DNA of 61,269 bases from an uncultured Lachnospiraceae bacterium (lineage in GTDB: Bacteria > Bacillota > Clostridia > Lachnospirales > Lachnospiraceae): NCBI GenBank assembly GCA_947246015.1, contig CAMXQE010000026.1, positions 1 through 61,269 on the forward strand, written 5' to 3'. A program made the position numbers and the translations under genes. This document shows, piece after piece, positions 28,024 through 36,346 of this stretch. Position 1 is the first letter of the stretch. Every line of letters starts with the position of its first letter. The notes below the pieces were generated by a model. The model saw only the letters and a program-made list of their open reading frames with translations. It was not told the DNA's origin and searched no databases.

Positions 28024-28350
28024 ATTTTCCCTCATTTCTGCGCCGCTTTCTGTACATTCCGGGTTTGCGGTGCGGCGCGGACACAAACCGGAACCAATAG
28101 GAATCCTGCCATTCGGCACTTCAATTATCATATAATATTTATGCGGACTCTGCAATATTTTTTTGGTGTATAACCAGTCATAAAAAAATACTTCCTATTT
28201 TAAGAAACTTGTTGTATAATACAAAACATATGATAATGTTTAAATGCATTTCCATTTACATATCGATTTAAAAATCCCAGAGATGAAGGAAACAGATATT
28301 TTACAGGATTCATGATATTTATATATAGAAAAAGGAAGATGGAGGAATTT

Positions 28351-29754
28351 ATGAGAGAAAAGTATGAATCGCTGGCGCTTGTTAATTTAAAAGAAATTGC
28401 CAGGGCAAGAGGCATTAAAGGAACTTCCTCGATGAAAAAAGCAGAATTGGTAGAAGCAATGCTGCAGGAAGATGAGCGGGATAAGGAAAAAGAGAAAGAG
28501 GCAGTGAAAGAGCCGGAGCAGAAGGAACGGGAGAATGCGGCAGGGAAAAAGATAAGCATGGCCAGGAAACCGTCGGACAAGCGTGGTGAGAATAGTGCGG
28601 ATGAGGAGAAATATCCGTCTGATTTGGACAGCGGTATTACGGCTCATGGCATTTTGGAAGTCATGCCGGACGGTTTTGGATTTATCCGCAGCGAGAATTA
28701 TCTTCCGGGCGAGAATGATGTATATGTGGCACCCAGCCAGATTCGCCGTTTCAATTTAAAGACGGGGGATATTTTAGAGGGAAATACGAGGATTAAGACA
28801 CAGAACGAAAAGTTCAGTGCATTATTATATGTAAAGACAATCAACGGTTATACACCGGATGCGGCGGCGCGGCGCTGCAATTTCGAGGATATGACACCCA
28901 TTTTCCCGGATGAGAGGCTGAAACTGGAAACGCCCGGCGCATCTGTATCCATGCGTATTATGGATTTGATGAGTCCGGTGGGAAAGGGACAGAGAGGAAT
29001 GATTGTTTCCCCGCCGAAGGCAGGTAAAACAACCTTATTAAAAGAAGTGGCAAAGTCCATTAAACGGAATTCTCCGGACGTACATCTTATTATTCTGCTG
29101 ATTGATGAAAGACCTGAGGAGGTAACGGATATCAAGGAAGCCATTGAGGGACCGAATGTGGAAGTGATTTATTCTACGTTTGATGAGCTGCCGGAACATC
29201 ATAAGAGGGTATCGGAGATGGTAATCGAAAGAGCGAAACGTTTAGTGGAGCATAAAAAGGATGTGATGATATTGTTAGACAGCATTACCCGTCTGACAAG
29301 GGCTTATAACCTGACAGTTCCGCCCAGCGGAAGGACGCTCTCCGGCGGTCTTGACCCGGCGGCGCTGCATATGCCGAAGCGGTTCTTCGGTGCGGCGAGG
29401 AATATGCGCGGCGGCGGAAGCCTGACGATTCTTGCAACGGCAATGGTTGGTACCGGAAGCAAGATGGATGATGTGGTATATGAGGAATTTAAAGGAACGG
29501 GCAATATGGAAATGGTTTTAGACCGGAAATTATCGGAAAAGAGAATGTTCCCTGCTATCGATATTCCGAAATCCAGTACAAGGCGCGAAGATTTGCTGCT
29601 GTCGGGAGAGGAACAGGAAGCCATGAATATTATGCGCAAGGCGCTTAACAGCCTGAAACCGGAAGAAGCGGTGGAGAAGATTCTGGATATATTCTCTAAA
29701 ACGCGCAATAATGAAGAATTTGTACAGATGGTAAAAAAAATCAAGTTTTTTTAA
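28351..29754 (+). CDS. rho: Transcription termination factor Rho
   Basis: A 467-residue hexameric RNA helicase that ends transcription. It has the Rho N-domain (ALVNLKEIARARGIKG, a SAP-like helix pair), a charged insertion rich in Lys and Glu (about 40-95), the cold-shock-like RNA-binding domain (GILEVMPDGFGFIRS), Walker A SPPKAGKTTL near residue 225, Walker B VMILLDSITRL, the Q-loop and R-loop region (VPPSGRTLSGG), and a typical end. ATG at 28351 follows GGAGGAATTT; the frame is open a little further up. The charged insertion is common in Clostridia. rpmE follows with its own promoter. Confidence 0.97.
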   Translation: MREKYESLALVNLKEIARARGIKGTSSMKKAELVEAMLQEDERDKEKEKEAVKEPEQKERENAAGKKISMARKPSDKRGENSADEEKYPSDLDSGITAHGILEVMPDGFGFIRSENYLPGENDVYVAPSQIRRFNLKTGDILEGNTRIKTQNEKFSALLYVKTINGYTPDAAARRCNFEDMTPIFPDERLKLETPGASVSMRIMDLMSPVGKGQRGMIVSPPKAGKTTLLKEVAKSIKRNSPDVHLIILLIDERPEEVTDIKEAIEGPNVEVIYSTFDELPEHHKRVSEMVIERAKRLVEHKKDVMILLDSITRLTRAYNLTVPPSGRTLSGGLDPAALHMPKRFFGAARNMRGGGSLTILATAMVGTGSKMDDVVYEEFKGTGNMEMVLDRKLSEKRMFPAIDIPKSSTRREDLLLSGEEQEAMNIMRKALNSLKPEEAVEKILDIFSKTRNNEEFVQMVKKIKFF

Positions 29755-29810
29755 AAAATCAAATTTTTTTAAAAATCAAGTTTTTTAAAAAATCAGGTTT
29801 TTTTAAAAGT
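29738..29810 (+). repeat. A/T tandem repeat at the rho stop codon
   Basis: Four copies of a unit of about 17-19 bases, each like AAAATCAAGTTTTTTT. The first copy encodes the last codons and stop of rho; three more follow. Each unit resembles a weak A/T stem-loop and long homopolymers make the array prone to slippage. Confidence 0.7.
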
Positions 29811-29812
29811 AC

Positions 29813-29841
29813 TTGCATAAAGGCGGAAGCTATGATATAAT
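29813..29841 (+). promoter_or_regulatory. rpmE promoter
   Basis: TTGCAT (29813-29818) and a perfect TATAAT (29836-29841) are 17 bases apart, about 95 bases before the rpmE start. No zinc-dependent (Zur-type) operator was recognised. Confidence 0.8.
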
Positions 29842-29934
29842 GAAAAAGCTGTTTGGTTGGAAATAAGCAGTAAGCCGTTATCAACGGCAGAATAGCGGTC
29901 AGAAACATTAATTTATTATAGAGAGGTGAAAAAG

Positions 29935-30135
29935 ATGAAAGAAGGAATACATCCTGGGTACCATCAGGCAACTGTAACTTGCAACTGCGGAAACACATTC
30001 GTAACAGGTTCTACAAAACCGGAAATCCACGTTGAAGTTTGTTCCAAATGTCATTCGTTCTATACGGGCCAGCAGAAAACGGCAAGGGCTGACGGACGTA
30101 TTGATAAGTTCAACAAGAAATATGGTGTTAAGTAA
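29935..30135 (+). CDS. rpmE: 50S ribosomal protein L31, zinc-binding type
   Basis: A 66-residue ribosomal protein. Cysteines C16, C18, C36 and C39 form the zinc site of the C+ type of L31. The typical core is present: [20 protein letters not shown] at the start, then [14 protein letters not shown] and [11 protein letters not shown] at 29935 has GAGAGGTGAAAAAG in front, which decides it over an upstream in-frame codon. It heads the block rpmE, DUF1385, prmC, prfA. Confidence 0.97.
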   Translation: MKEGIHPGYHQATVTCNCGNTFVTGSTKPEIHVEVCSKCHSFYTGQQKTARADGRIDKFNKKYGVK

Positions 30136-30219
30136 ATTTGTTGCAAATAAGTTTACATTTAAAAAGGTTGAGGTGGCTGCTATCTCAACCTTATTTAAGT
30201 ATATGAGGAACGAAATATT

Positions 30220-31305
30220 ATGAAGAAAAACAAAGGGAATCGTTACTCCGGCATCGGCGGGCAGGCAGTGCTGGAAGGTGTAATGATGAAGAACAAGGAT
30301 AAATATGCGGTGGCGGTGCGCAAACCGAACGGGGAAATCGATGTGGAGGTGGATGTTTACCGGGGTGTCATGCAGGGCAGCATACTGAAGAAGATTCCGT
30401 TTATCCGCGGAATTTTCAATTTCCTTGATTCTATGATGCTGGGAATGAAGACCTTGAATCATTCCGTATCTTTTTACGAGGATGAGGAGGCGAAGGAAAC
30501 AGCGGCAGATAAAGTGATGGGGAAATTATTCAAAGAGAAAGCGGAAAACGTCATGCTGGGAATGGTTACTGTGTTTTCCATTGTAATTGCCGTCGCCATA
30601 TTTATGGTACTGCCATATTATGTTACCTCCTTATTTGAAGAGTATATACGGAATACATCCGTAATGGCAATTATCGAGGGAGGAATACGTATCCTTATTT
30701 TTGTCGGATATATTATCGCGATTACAATGATGAAGGACATCAGACGGCTCTATCAGTACCATGGTGCGGAACATAAATGCATTAACTGTATTGAGAAGGG
30801 GCGTCCGCTTACAGTCCATAACGCGATGCGCAGTTCCAGACTCCATAAAAGATGCGGAACGAGTTTTATGTTTTTTGTAGTATTTGTCAGCATTATTGTA
30901 TTCTTTTTTATCCGTGTGGAACAGCCGCTTTTCCGGGTACTGCTCAGGATTGCGCTGATTCCGGTAATTGCGGGGATTTCTTATGAGATTATCCGGCTTG
31001 CGGGACGCAGCAACAATATTTTCGTGAGGATTCTGTCAGCGCCAGGAATGTGGCTGCAGAGACTGACAACGAAAGAACCGGACAGGGAAATGATTCAGGT
31101 AGCAATTGCATCGGTAGAGGCGGTTTTTGACTGGAAGGCATATCTGCATGAGACGTTCGGATATGAGATAGATGATTCATGGCTGGTGGATGAACCGGCG
31201 GACGATGAGGAAGACGGAGAAGAAGAGGAAGGTTCAGAGTATATGGACGAACCGGAGAAAGAGGACGGTTCGGAAGGTATGGATGGACCGGGGGAAGAAA
31301 TATAA
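30220..31305 (+). CDS. DUF1385 membrane protein (YqhQ-like)
   Basis: A 361-residue protein matching DUF1385: SGIGGQAVLEGVMMKNKDKYA at the start, RGIFNFLDSMMLGMKTL, two to four membrane segments between about 110 and 260, and the conserved YHGAEHKCINCIE and RCGTSFMFFVV motifs with Cys and His residues. It ends in an acidic tail of about 45 residues. Function is unresolved. It stands in the conserved clostridial order rpmE-DUF1385-prmC-prfA, 15 bases before prmC. Confidence 0.93.
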   Translation: MKKNKGNRYSGIGGQAVLEGVMMKNKDKYAVAVRKPNGEIDVEVDVYRGVMQGSILKKIPFIRGIFNFLDSMMLGMKTLNHSVSFYEDEEAKETAADKVMGKLFKEKAENVMLGMVTVFSIVIAVAIFMVLPYYVTSLFEEYIRNTSVMAIIEGGIRILIFVGYIIAITMMKDIRRLYQYHGAEHKCINCIEKGRPLTVHNAMRSSRLHKRCGTSFMFFVVFVSIIVFFFIRVEQPLFRVLLRIALIPVIAGISYEIIRLAGRSNNIFVRILSAPGMWLQRLTTKEPDREMIQVAIASVEAVFDWKAYLHETFGYEIDDSWLVDEPADDEEDGEEEEGSEYMDEPEKEDGSEGMDGPGEEI

Positions 31306-31320
31306 AGAGAGAAAAACGGT

Positions 31321-32166
31321 ATGAGGTATAAGGAAATATATGACTATGGCGTCCGTGAACTGACGGAAGCCGGAATCACGGAAGCAGCGCTGGATGCCAG
31401 ACTGTTGTTGGAACATATCTGTCATACGGACCGGAACGACCTGCTGGTCCATGGAGAACGGGAAGTGGAAGAAGCGGAGCGCAGCCTTTACGTCCAGGAT
31501 ATAGCGAGGAGGAAAAGCCATGTGCCGTTGCAGTATATTACCGGGGAACAGGATTTTATGGGGCTTACGTTCGAAGTGAACAGGTATGTACTGATTCCGA
31601 GGCAGGATACGGAAATATTGGTGGAAGAGGCCATGCGTTATCTTCATGACGGAATGGACGTGCTGGATATGTGTACGGGTTCCGGCTGTATCCTGCTTAG
31701 TCTGCTACATTATTCCAACGGCTGCAGAGGCGTGGGGGTGGATATTTCAAAAGAAGCCCTGGCGGTGGCGGAACGGAATGGAATCCGGCTGCAGAAGGAG
31801 GAGACGCCGCCGTATTGTTTTCTGCAGAGTGATTTGTTTGAAAAAGTAGAAGGGTGTTTTGATATCATTGTTTCCAATCCTCCTTATATTCCAAGCGGGG
31901 TGATTCCGGAACTGATGGAGGAAGTGAGGGAGCATGAGCCGCTGGCGGCTTTGGACGGAAAAGAGGACGGCCTGTTTTTTTACCGGATGATATCTGCGCA
32001 GGCGGGCGGATATCTGCGGGGAGGCGGATATCTTTTTTTCGAGATAGGATGTGAACAGGCGGAAGCGGTAAAGGATATCATGGAAAAAGAAGGCTATCGG
32101 GATGTAACGACAGTCAGGGATTTTGCAGGGCTGGACCGGGTGGTCTATGGATGGAAGCAAAGATAA
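31321..32166 (+). CDS. prmC: Release factor glutamine methyltransferase PrmC (HemK)
   Basis: A 281-residue S-adenosylmethionine-dependent enzyme that methylates the Gln of the GGQ motif in release factors. An N-terminal helical domain is followed by a Rossmann fold: PLQYITGEQDFMGL, LIPRQDTEILVEEA, the SAM loop VLDMCTGSGCI and the catalytic NPPY near residue 186 (IVSNPPYIPSG). Its substrate gene prfA is next, with a 44-base gap, which supports the call. Confidence 0.97.
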   Translation: MRYKEIYDYGVRELTEAGITEAALDARLLLEHICHTDRNDLLVHGEREVEEAERSLYVQDIARRKSHVPLQYITGEQDFMGLTFEVNRYVLIPRQDTEILVEEAMRYLHDGMDVLDMCTGSGCILLSLLHYSNGCRGVGVDISKEALAVAERNGIRLQKEETPPYCFLQSDLFEKVEGCFDIIVSNPPYIPSGVIPELMEEVREHEPLAALDGKEDGLFFYRMISAQAGGYLRGGGYLFFEIGCEQAEAVKDIMEKEGYRDVTTVRDFAGLDRVVYGWKQR

Positions 32167-32210
32167 AGCAATGGGAGAAGCCTGTATGTTAAAGGCGGAA
32201 AGGGAAAGAG

Positions 32211-33287
32211 ATGTTTGACAGATTAGAAGATTTACTAATTCGGTTTGAGGAAATAATGGGTGAACTGGGTGAACCGACAGTGACCAATAATCAGGAGCGT
32301 TTCCGGGCACTGATGAAGGAACAGAGTGAGTTAACGCCTATTGTGGAAGCATATAAAGAATATAAGAAGAGCAGGCAGGATATTGAAGACAGTCTCGCTA
32401 TGCTGGAAGAAGAATCCGATGCGGATATGCGGGAAATGTTAAAAGAAGAACTGAATGGGGCAAAAAAGCGTGTGGAGGAGCTGGAAAATACGCTGAAGAT
32501 TCTTCTGCTTCCGAAAGACCCGAACGATGATAAGAACGTGATTGTGGAAATACGGGCCGGCGCCGGCGGTGACGAAGCGGCGCTTTTCGCGGCAGAGGTT
32601 TACCGGCTGTATGTGCACTATGCAGAGAGTCAGCGTTGGAAAGTGGAAACGATGAACGTGGATGAAATCGGTATCGGCGGAATGAAGGAAGTAAACTTCA
32701 TGATTAGCGGGCAGGGCGCTTATTCCAAACTGAAGTATGAGAGCGGCGTGCACCGTGTGCAGAGGGTGCCGGAAACGGAGTCCGGCGGGCGTATCCATAC
32801 TTCTACCATCAGTGTGGCAGTTATGCCGGAGGTAGATGAAGATATCGATATCGTGATTGAGGATAAAGATATACGAATAGACGTAATGAGGGCGTCGGGC
32901 AACGGGGGACAGTGCGTAAACACGACAGATTCGGCAGTACGTCTGACCCATTATCCTACGGGAATCGTAGTGTACAGCCAGACTGAGAAGTCCCAGCTGC
33001 AGAATAAAGCGAAAGCGTTTGCCTTATTAAAAGCAAAACTTTATGATATTGAACAGCAGCAGAGGCATGATGCAGAGGCGGAACTCAGGAGAAGTCAGAT
33101 TGGTACGGGAGACCGTTCGGAGAAAATCAGGACATATAATTTCCCGCAGGGAAGGGTGACGGACCACCGGATTAATCTGACGTTATATAAGCTGGATAAG
33201 ATTATGAACGGGGATATTCAGGAGATTATCGACGCATGTATCGCGGCAGATCAGAGCGCAAAACTGGCGAAGATGAATGAAAATTGA
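32211..33287 (+). CDS. prfA: Peptide chain release factor 1
   Basis: A 358-residue factor that ends translation at UAA and UAG. A helical N-domain is followed by the PCRF region ([18 protein letters not shown]), the GGQ motif within [17 protein letters not shown] near residue 233, and [21 protein letters not shown] at the end. Length is standard. It closes the rpmE-DUF1385-prmC-prfA block. Confidence 0.98.
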   Translation: MFDRLEDLLIRFEEIMGELGEPTVTNNQERFRALMKEQSELTPIVEAYKEYKKSRQDIEDSLAMLEEESDADMREMLKEELNGAKKRVEELENTLKILLLPKDPNDDKNVIVEIRAGAGGDEAALFAAEVYRLYVHYAESQRWKVETMNVDEIGIGGMKEVNFMISGQGAYSKLKYESGVHRVQRVPETESGGRIHTSTISVAVMPEVDEDIDIVIEDKDIRIDVMRASGNGGQCVNTTDSAVRLTHYPTGIVVYSQTEKSQLQNKAKAFALLKAKLYDIEQQQRHDAEAELRRSQIGTGDRSEKIRTYNFPQGRVTDHRINLTLYKLDKIMNGDIQEIIDACIAADQSAKLAKMNEN

Positions 33288-33410
33288 GATGGCCGTTTGA
33301 GCGATTGGTTAAGGCCCGCCAGTTATGCATCTTAAATCAAGAGATGCGAATGCCTGATTTTATGCGGGTTTCGGGACTTTATGGAGATTTAAATATGAAG
33401 CAGTATAGCC

Positions 33411-34052
33411 TCATTGGGAAACGATATTCTTTTCCAACAGGTTCAGCAGTTCCTCATTGCTTCCATGTTTCATGATATAATGAATCACATTGCTTTTTGA
33501 AAGTGCTTTTTTTACAAGCTGTTCTTCCAGCCGGCCGAATAGTTCAGGCATAGTTCTTTTGGCAATGGAATTGATTTCTTTCAGACGCAGGGTATCCTGC
33601 ATTTTCCGTTTGGCGTCTTCCGGAGGGTATCCGGTGCCGAACGGTTCTTCAAATAATTTTTCCAAAGTGTATTTCAGATTGATTTCCCCGGCCCATCCGA
33701 AGTTTAAGCCCAGTGGGAGAGAAACGGCATTTCCGTCGTTGATTCTTCCGAACAGAAATGCATCCTGCGGAGTCGGGATATATCCGCACAGGATGCCAGG
33801 CAGACTGTTGCAGGCAAGCATCATCCCCTGTCCGGAGGAACATCCGGTGACAATGAAGTCTGCGGATTGGCTGGACAGAAGCAGGCCGATGAGGATAGAA
33901 ATATCAATATAAGAGTAGGATTCGGTTTCATCGGTGTAACAGCCGAAATTGATTACTTCATACCCGTATTTTTTTACGGACTCTGCCGTGCAACGGTATA
34001 ACAATTCGTTTTTCTCTTTTTGGGAAGATGCCTGGATGACTGCGATTTTCAT
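33411..34052 (-). CDS. RpiB/LacA/LacB family sugar-phosphate isomerase-like protein
   Basis: A 213-residue protein. The N-terminal 130 residues follow the RpiB/LacAB fold: MKIAVIQASSQKEKNELLY, FGCYTDETES, then SADFIVTGCSSGQGMMLACN, where the Cys-Ser-Ser-Gly stretch is the usual active-site loop, then RINDGNAVSLPLG. The C-terminal 80 residues are longer than in RpiB and helical. The usual Asp-His pair near the N-terminus of RpiB is not obvious, so the reaction is uncertain. ATG at 34052 has AAAGGAG at good distance. No sugar genes are nearby. Confidence 0.75.
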   Translation of the reverse strand: MKIAVIQASSQKEKNELLYRCTAESVKKYGYEVINFGCYTDETESYSYIDISILIGLLLSSQSADFIVTGCSSGQGMMLACNSLPGILCGYIPTPQDAFLFGRINDGNAVSLPLGLNFGWAGEINLKYTLEKLFEEPFGTGYPPEDAKRKMQDTLRLKEINSIAKRTMPELFGRLEEQLVKKALSKSNVIHYIMKHGSNEELLNLLEKNIVSQ

Positions 34053-34319
34053 ACGGGAATGCTCCTTTCGATATCTGCTTTTTATCATGCATAAGGTTTG
34101 ACTGCAGGAATTTCATGTGCTGCATGATTGATATTATAATGGTTTCAAACCGATGTTGCAATGCATTTATGTCTGTGAAGTACTCACTCAGAAGCTGGAA
34201 AGCTGATTGTTCATTTGCAATCGGTTTTGTATCAGGTGTGGTTTGTACTTGCCATGCTGCTTTTTTCTGATTATAATTTAATAAGAATATCGGCTGATAT
34301 GAAAGAAAAATAGAAGAAA

Positions 34320-34838
34320 ATGGAAGAAGAAAACAGGATGGAAAAGGTGATTTTTCTGGATATAGACGGTGTGCTGAATACGAATATCCAAAGTACGGAG
34401 CAGCAGGGAGAAATTTGTGATAAAGCATTTATTGCTGCAGAAAAGGTAGAACTTCTCAAGGAGCTGGTTTTGCGGACATCGGCAGTAATTGTATTACACT
34501 CCGGATGGAAGTTCTGGTTTGATGAGCATTTGTGTCCGGTAAGAAAAGAGGCCCGGAGTTTGGTAGAATTATTAGGGCATAACGGGCTGTGGATTCAGGA
34601 TGTGACACCGGATTTTACAACAGAGGAAATCCGGAAAGCAAAAAAATTCAGTCTGGTAAAAGCAAAGGAAATTAAAGCCTGGCTGGAAGCGCATCCGGAA
34701 ACAGGACCGTGGATTGTGCTGGATGATTTGTACCTGCATGATGAAGAAGTGGAGGCGCATCAGATAAAAACGAATCCGGAAACCGGATTGACAGAGGAAG
34801 ATGTAGAATCAGGTGTCCGGATGCTGGGCGGTTCTTAG
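34320..34838 (+). CDS. HAD-fold protein, SAK-type
   Basis: A 172-residue protein beginning with the HAD motif FLDIDGVLNT, followed by VIVLHSGWKFW (motif II region) and WIVLDDLYLHDEE (motif IV). This pattern resembles HAD domains of the Swiss-army-knife RNA-repair group and short nucleotidase-like proteins. The cap is minimal. Substrate unknown. ATG at 34338, just before the HAD motif, is an alternative start because no strong ribosome binding site distinguishes the two. It opens a run of four small plus-strand genes. Confidence 0.75.
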   Translation: MEEENRMEKVIFLDIDGVLNTNIQSTEQQGEICDKAFIAAEKVELLKELVLRTSAVIVLHSGWKFWFDEHLCPVRKEARSLVELLGHNGLWIQDVTPDFTTEEIRKAKKFSLVKAKEIKAWLEAHPETGPWIVLDDLYLHDEEVEAHQIKTNPETGLTEEDVESGVRMLGGS

Positions 34839-34883
34839 TATGAAGCCGGATGGGAAAAGGACGGATCGGATATGGAGGAAGAG

Positions 34884-35342
34884 ATGGAAAGAACAGACAT
34901 GGATATCGTGGTAAGAGAGATTAAATATGAAGATTATACCGGACTGATGGAATTGTACATGCAGCTGCATAACAATCCCATGCCGGAAAGGGAGAGCAGG
35001 ATAGAAAAAATATGGAACGGAGTATTAGAGGATGCGAACCATCATATTATCGTAGCGGAAAAGGATGGGAAAATCGTCTCTTCCTGCGTATGCGTCATTG
35101 TCCCTAATCTGACCCATGCACAGCGTCCCTATGCGTTTGTGGAAAATGTAATTACGGATGCCGGATACAGGAAGAAGGGGCTGGCTTCCAAATGTCTGGA
35201 TTATGCAAAGCAGATAGCGCAGCGGGAAAACTGTTATAAAATCATGCTCCTGACTGGTTCCAAAGAAGAAAGCACGCTGCGTTTTTACGAGCAGGCAGGT
35301 TATAACAGTAAGGACAAGACTGCGTTCATACAGTGGCTGTAA
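34884..35342 (+). CDS. GNAT family N-acetyltransferase
   Basis: About 152 residues. The acetyl-CoA binding region is YAFVENVITDAGYRKKGLASKCL, followed by NCYKIMLLTGS and LRFYEQAGY, all standard for GNAT. The acceptor substrate cannot be read. ATG at 34884 follows GGAGG by 5 bases and is preferred over ATG at 34872. It lies between the HAD and thioesterase genes. Confidence 0.88.
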   Translation: MERTDMDIVVREIKYEDYTGLMELYMQLHNNPMPERESRIEKIWNGVLEDANHHIIVAEKDGKIVSSCVCVIVPNLTHAQRPYAFVENVITDAGYRKKGLASKCLDYAKQIAQRENCYKIMLLTGSKEESTLRFYEQAGYNSKDKTAFIQWL

Positions 35343-35369
35343 CAGGTAAAATATGGGAGAATAAAGAAA

Positions 35370-35768
35370 ATGCAGACAAAAACACTGGAAGAAGTAAAAA
35401 GGATATTTGAGAATGACAGATTCGCTACGGAAAATGGGATGCAAATTGATGAAATCGGGGACGGCTATGCAAGATGCAGTCTGCCGCTGGAGGACAGACA
35501 CCGTAATGCCATGGGAGCGGTGATGGGCGGCGTGTCTTTTACGCTGGCGGACTACGCGTTTGCGGTGGCTGCGAACTGGCAGGAGATGGGGATGGTTTCC
35601 CTGAGTTCGAATATTACATATCTGGGAGCGGCAAAAGGCGGACGTCTGATTGCGGAAGCAGTTTGTATAAAGGCAGGACGCTCTACCGGCTATTACCGTA
35701 TTGAGGTGCGGGATGAGCTGGACAATGCGGTGGCTGCGGTGACGACGACCGGATTCAGGAAAGGCTGA
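35370..35768 (+). CDS. PaaI-type hotdog thioesterase
   Basis: A 132-residue hotdog-fold protein that would cleave acyl- or aryl-CoA thioesters. HRNAMGAVMGGVSFTLADYAF contains the conserved HxNxxG..HGG-like segment, although the second part reads MGG instead of HGG, and SSNITYLGAAKGGRLIAEA and GRSTGYYRIEV complete the fold. The missing His is a mild oddity that could alter activity. It is flanked by two GNAT genes. Confidence 0.85.
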   Translation: MQTKTLEEVKRIFENDRFATENGMQIDEIGDGYARCSLPLEDRHRNAMGAVMGGVSFTLADYAFAVAANWQEMGMVSLSSNITYLGAAKGGRLIAEAVCIKAGRSTGYYRIEVRDELDNAVAAVTTTGFRKG

Positions 35769-35795
35769 TAAATATTTGTATAGGAGGAATGTGTA

Positions 35796-36269
35796 ATGGA
35801 CATAAGGAGAGCGGAAGAAAAGGACATGGACCGCATAAATGAGCTTTTGGTACAGGTGTGTATGGTACACCACATGGGACGGCCGGATTTGTTTCAGGGG
35901 AATCGCAATACAAAATATACGGACGAACAGCTGAGAGATATCATTCATGATGATGGGCGTCCCATATTTGTAGCAGTGGATGGGCAGGACAGGGTATTGG
36001 GTTATGCATTCTGCATGTTCAGGCAGTACTTAAACGACAATATACTGACGGATATTAAAACTCTGTATATAGACGATTTGTGTGTGGACGAAACGATGCG
36101 CGGACAGCATATCGGCAGGCGGCTGTACGAAGCGGTGCTGGCCTTTGCAAAGGAAAACGGATGTTACAATGTGACGCTGAATGTATGGAGCTGCAACGAA
36201 GCGGCAATGAAATTTTATGAAGGATGCGGACTGAAACCGCAGAAAATCGGGATGGAGGTCATTTTATAA
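35796..36269 (+). CDS. GNAT family N-acetyltransferase
   Basis: A 157-residue GNAT protein, distinct from the one at 34884. DIKTLYIDDLCVDETMRGQHIGRRLYEAVLAFA is the conserved acetyl-CoA loop region (here cited as two halves, DLCVDETMRGQHIGRRLY), followed by CYNVTLNVWSCNEAAMKFYE and GLKPQKIGMEV. AGGAGGAATGTGTA precedes the ATG. Substrate unknown. Confidence 0.9.
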   Translation: MDIRRAEEKDMDRINELLVQVCMVHHMGRPDLFQGNRNTKYTDEQLRDIIHDDGRPIFVAVDGQDRVLGYAFCMFRQYLNDNILTDIKTLYIDDLCVDETMRGQHIGRRLYEAVLAFAKENGCYNVTLNVWSCNEAAMKFYEGCGLKPQKIGMEVIL

Positions 36270-36346
36270 GGAAATTTTTAATGATATTCCAAAAATAATG
36301 TGGTATAATCGAAAAGAGGGAGAGCAACGCTACAAGGAGACAGTGT

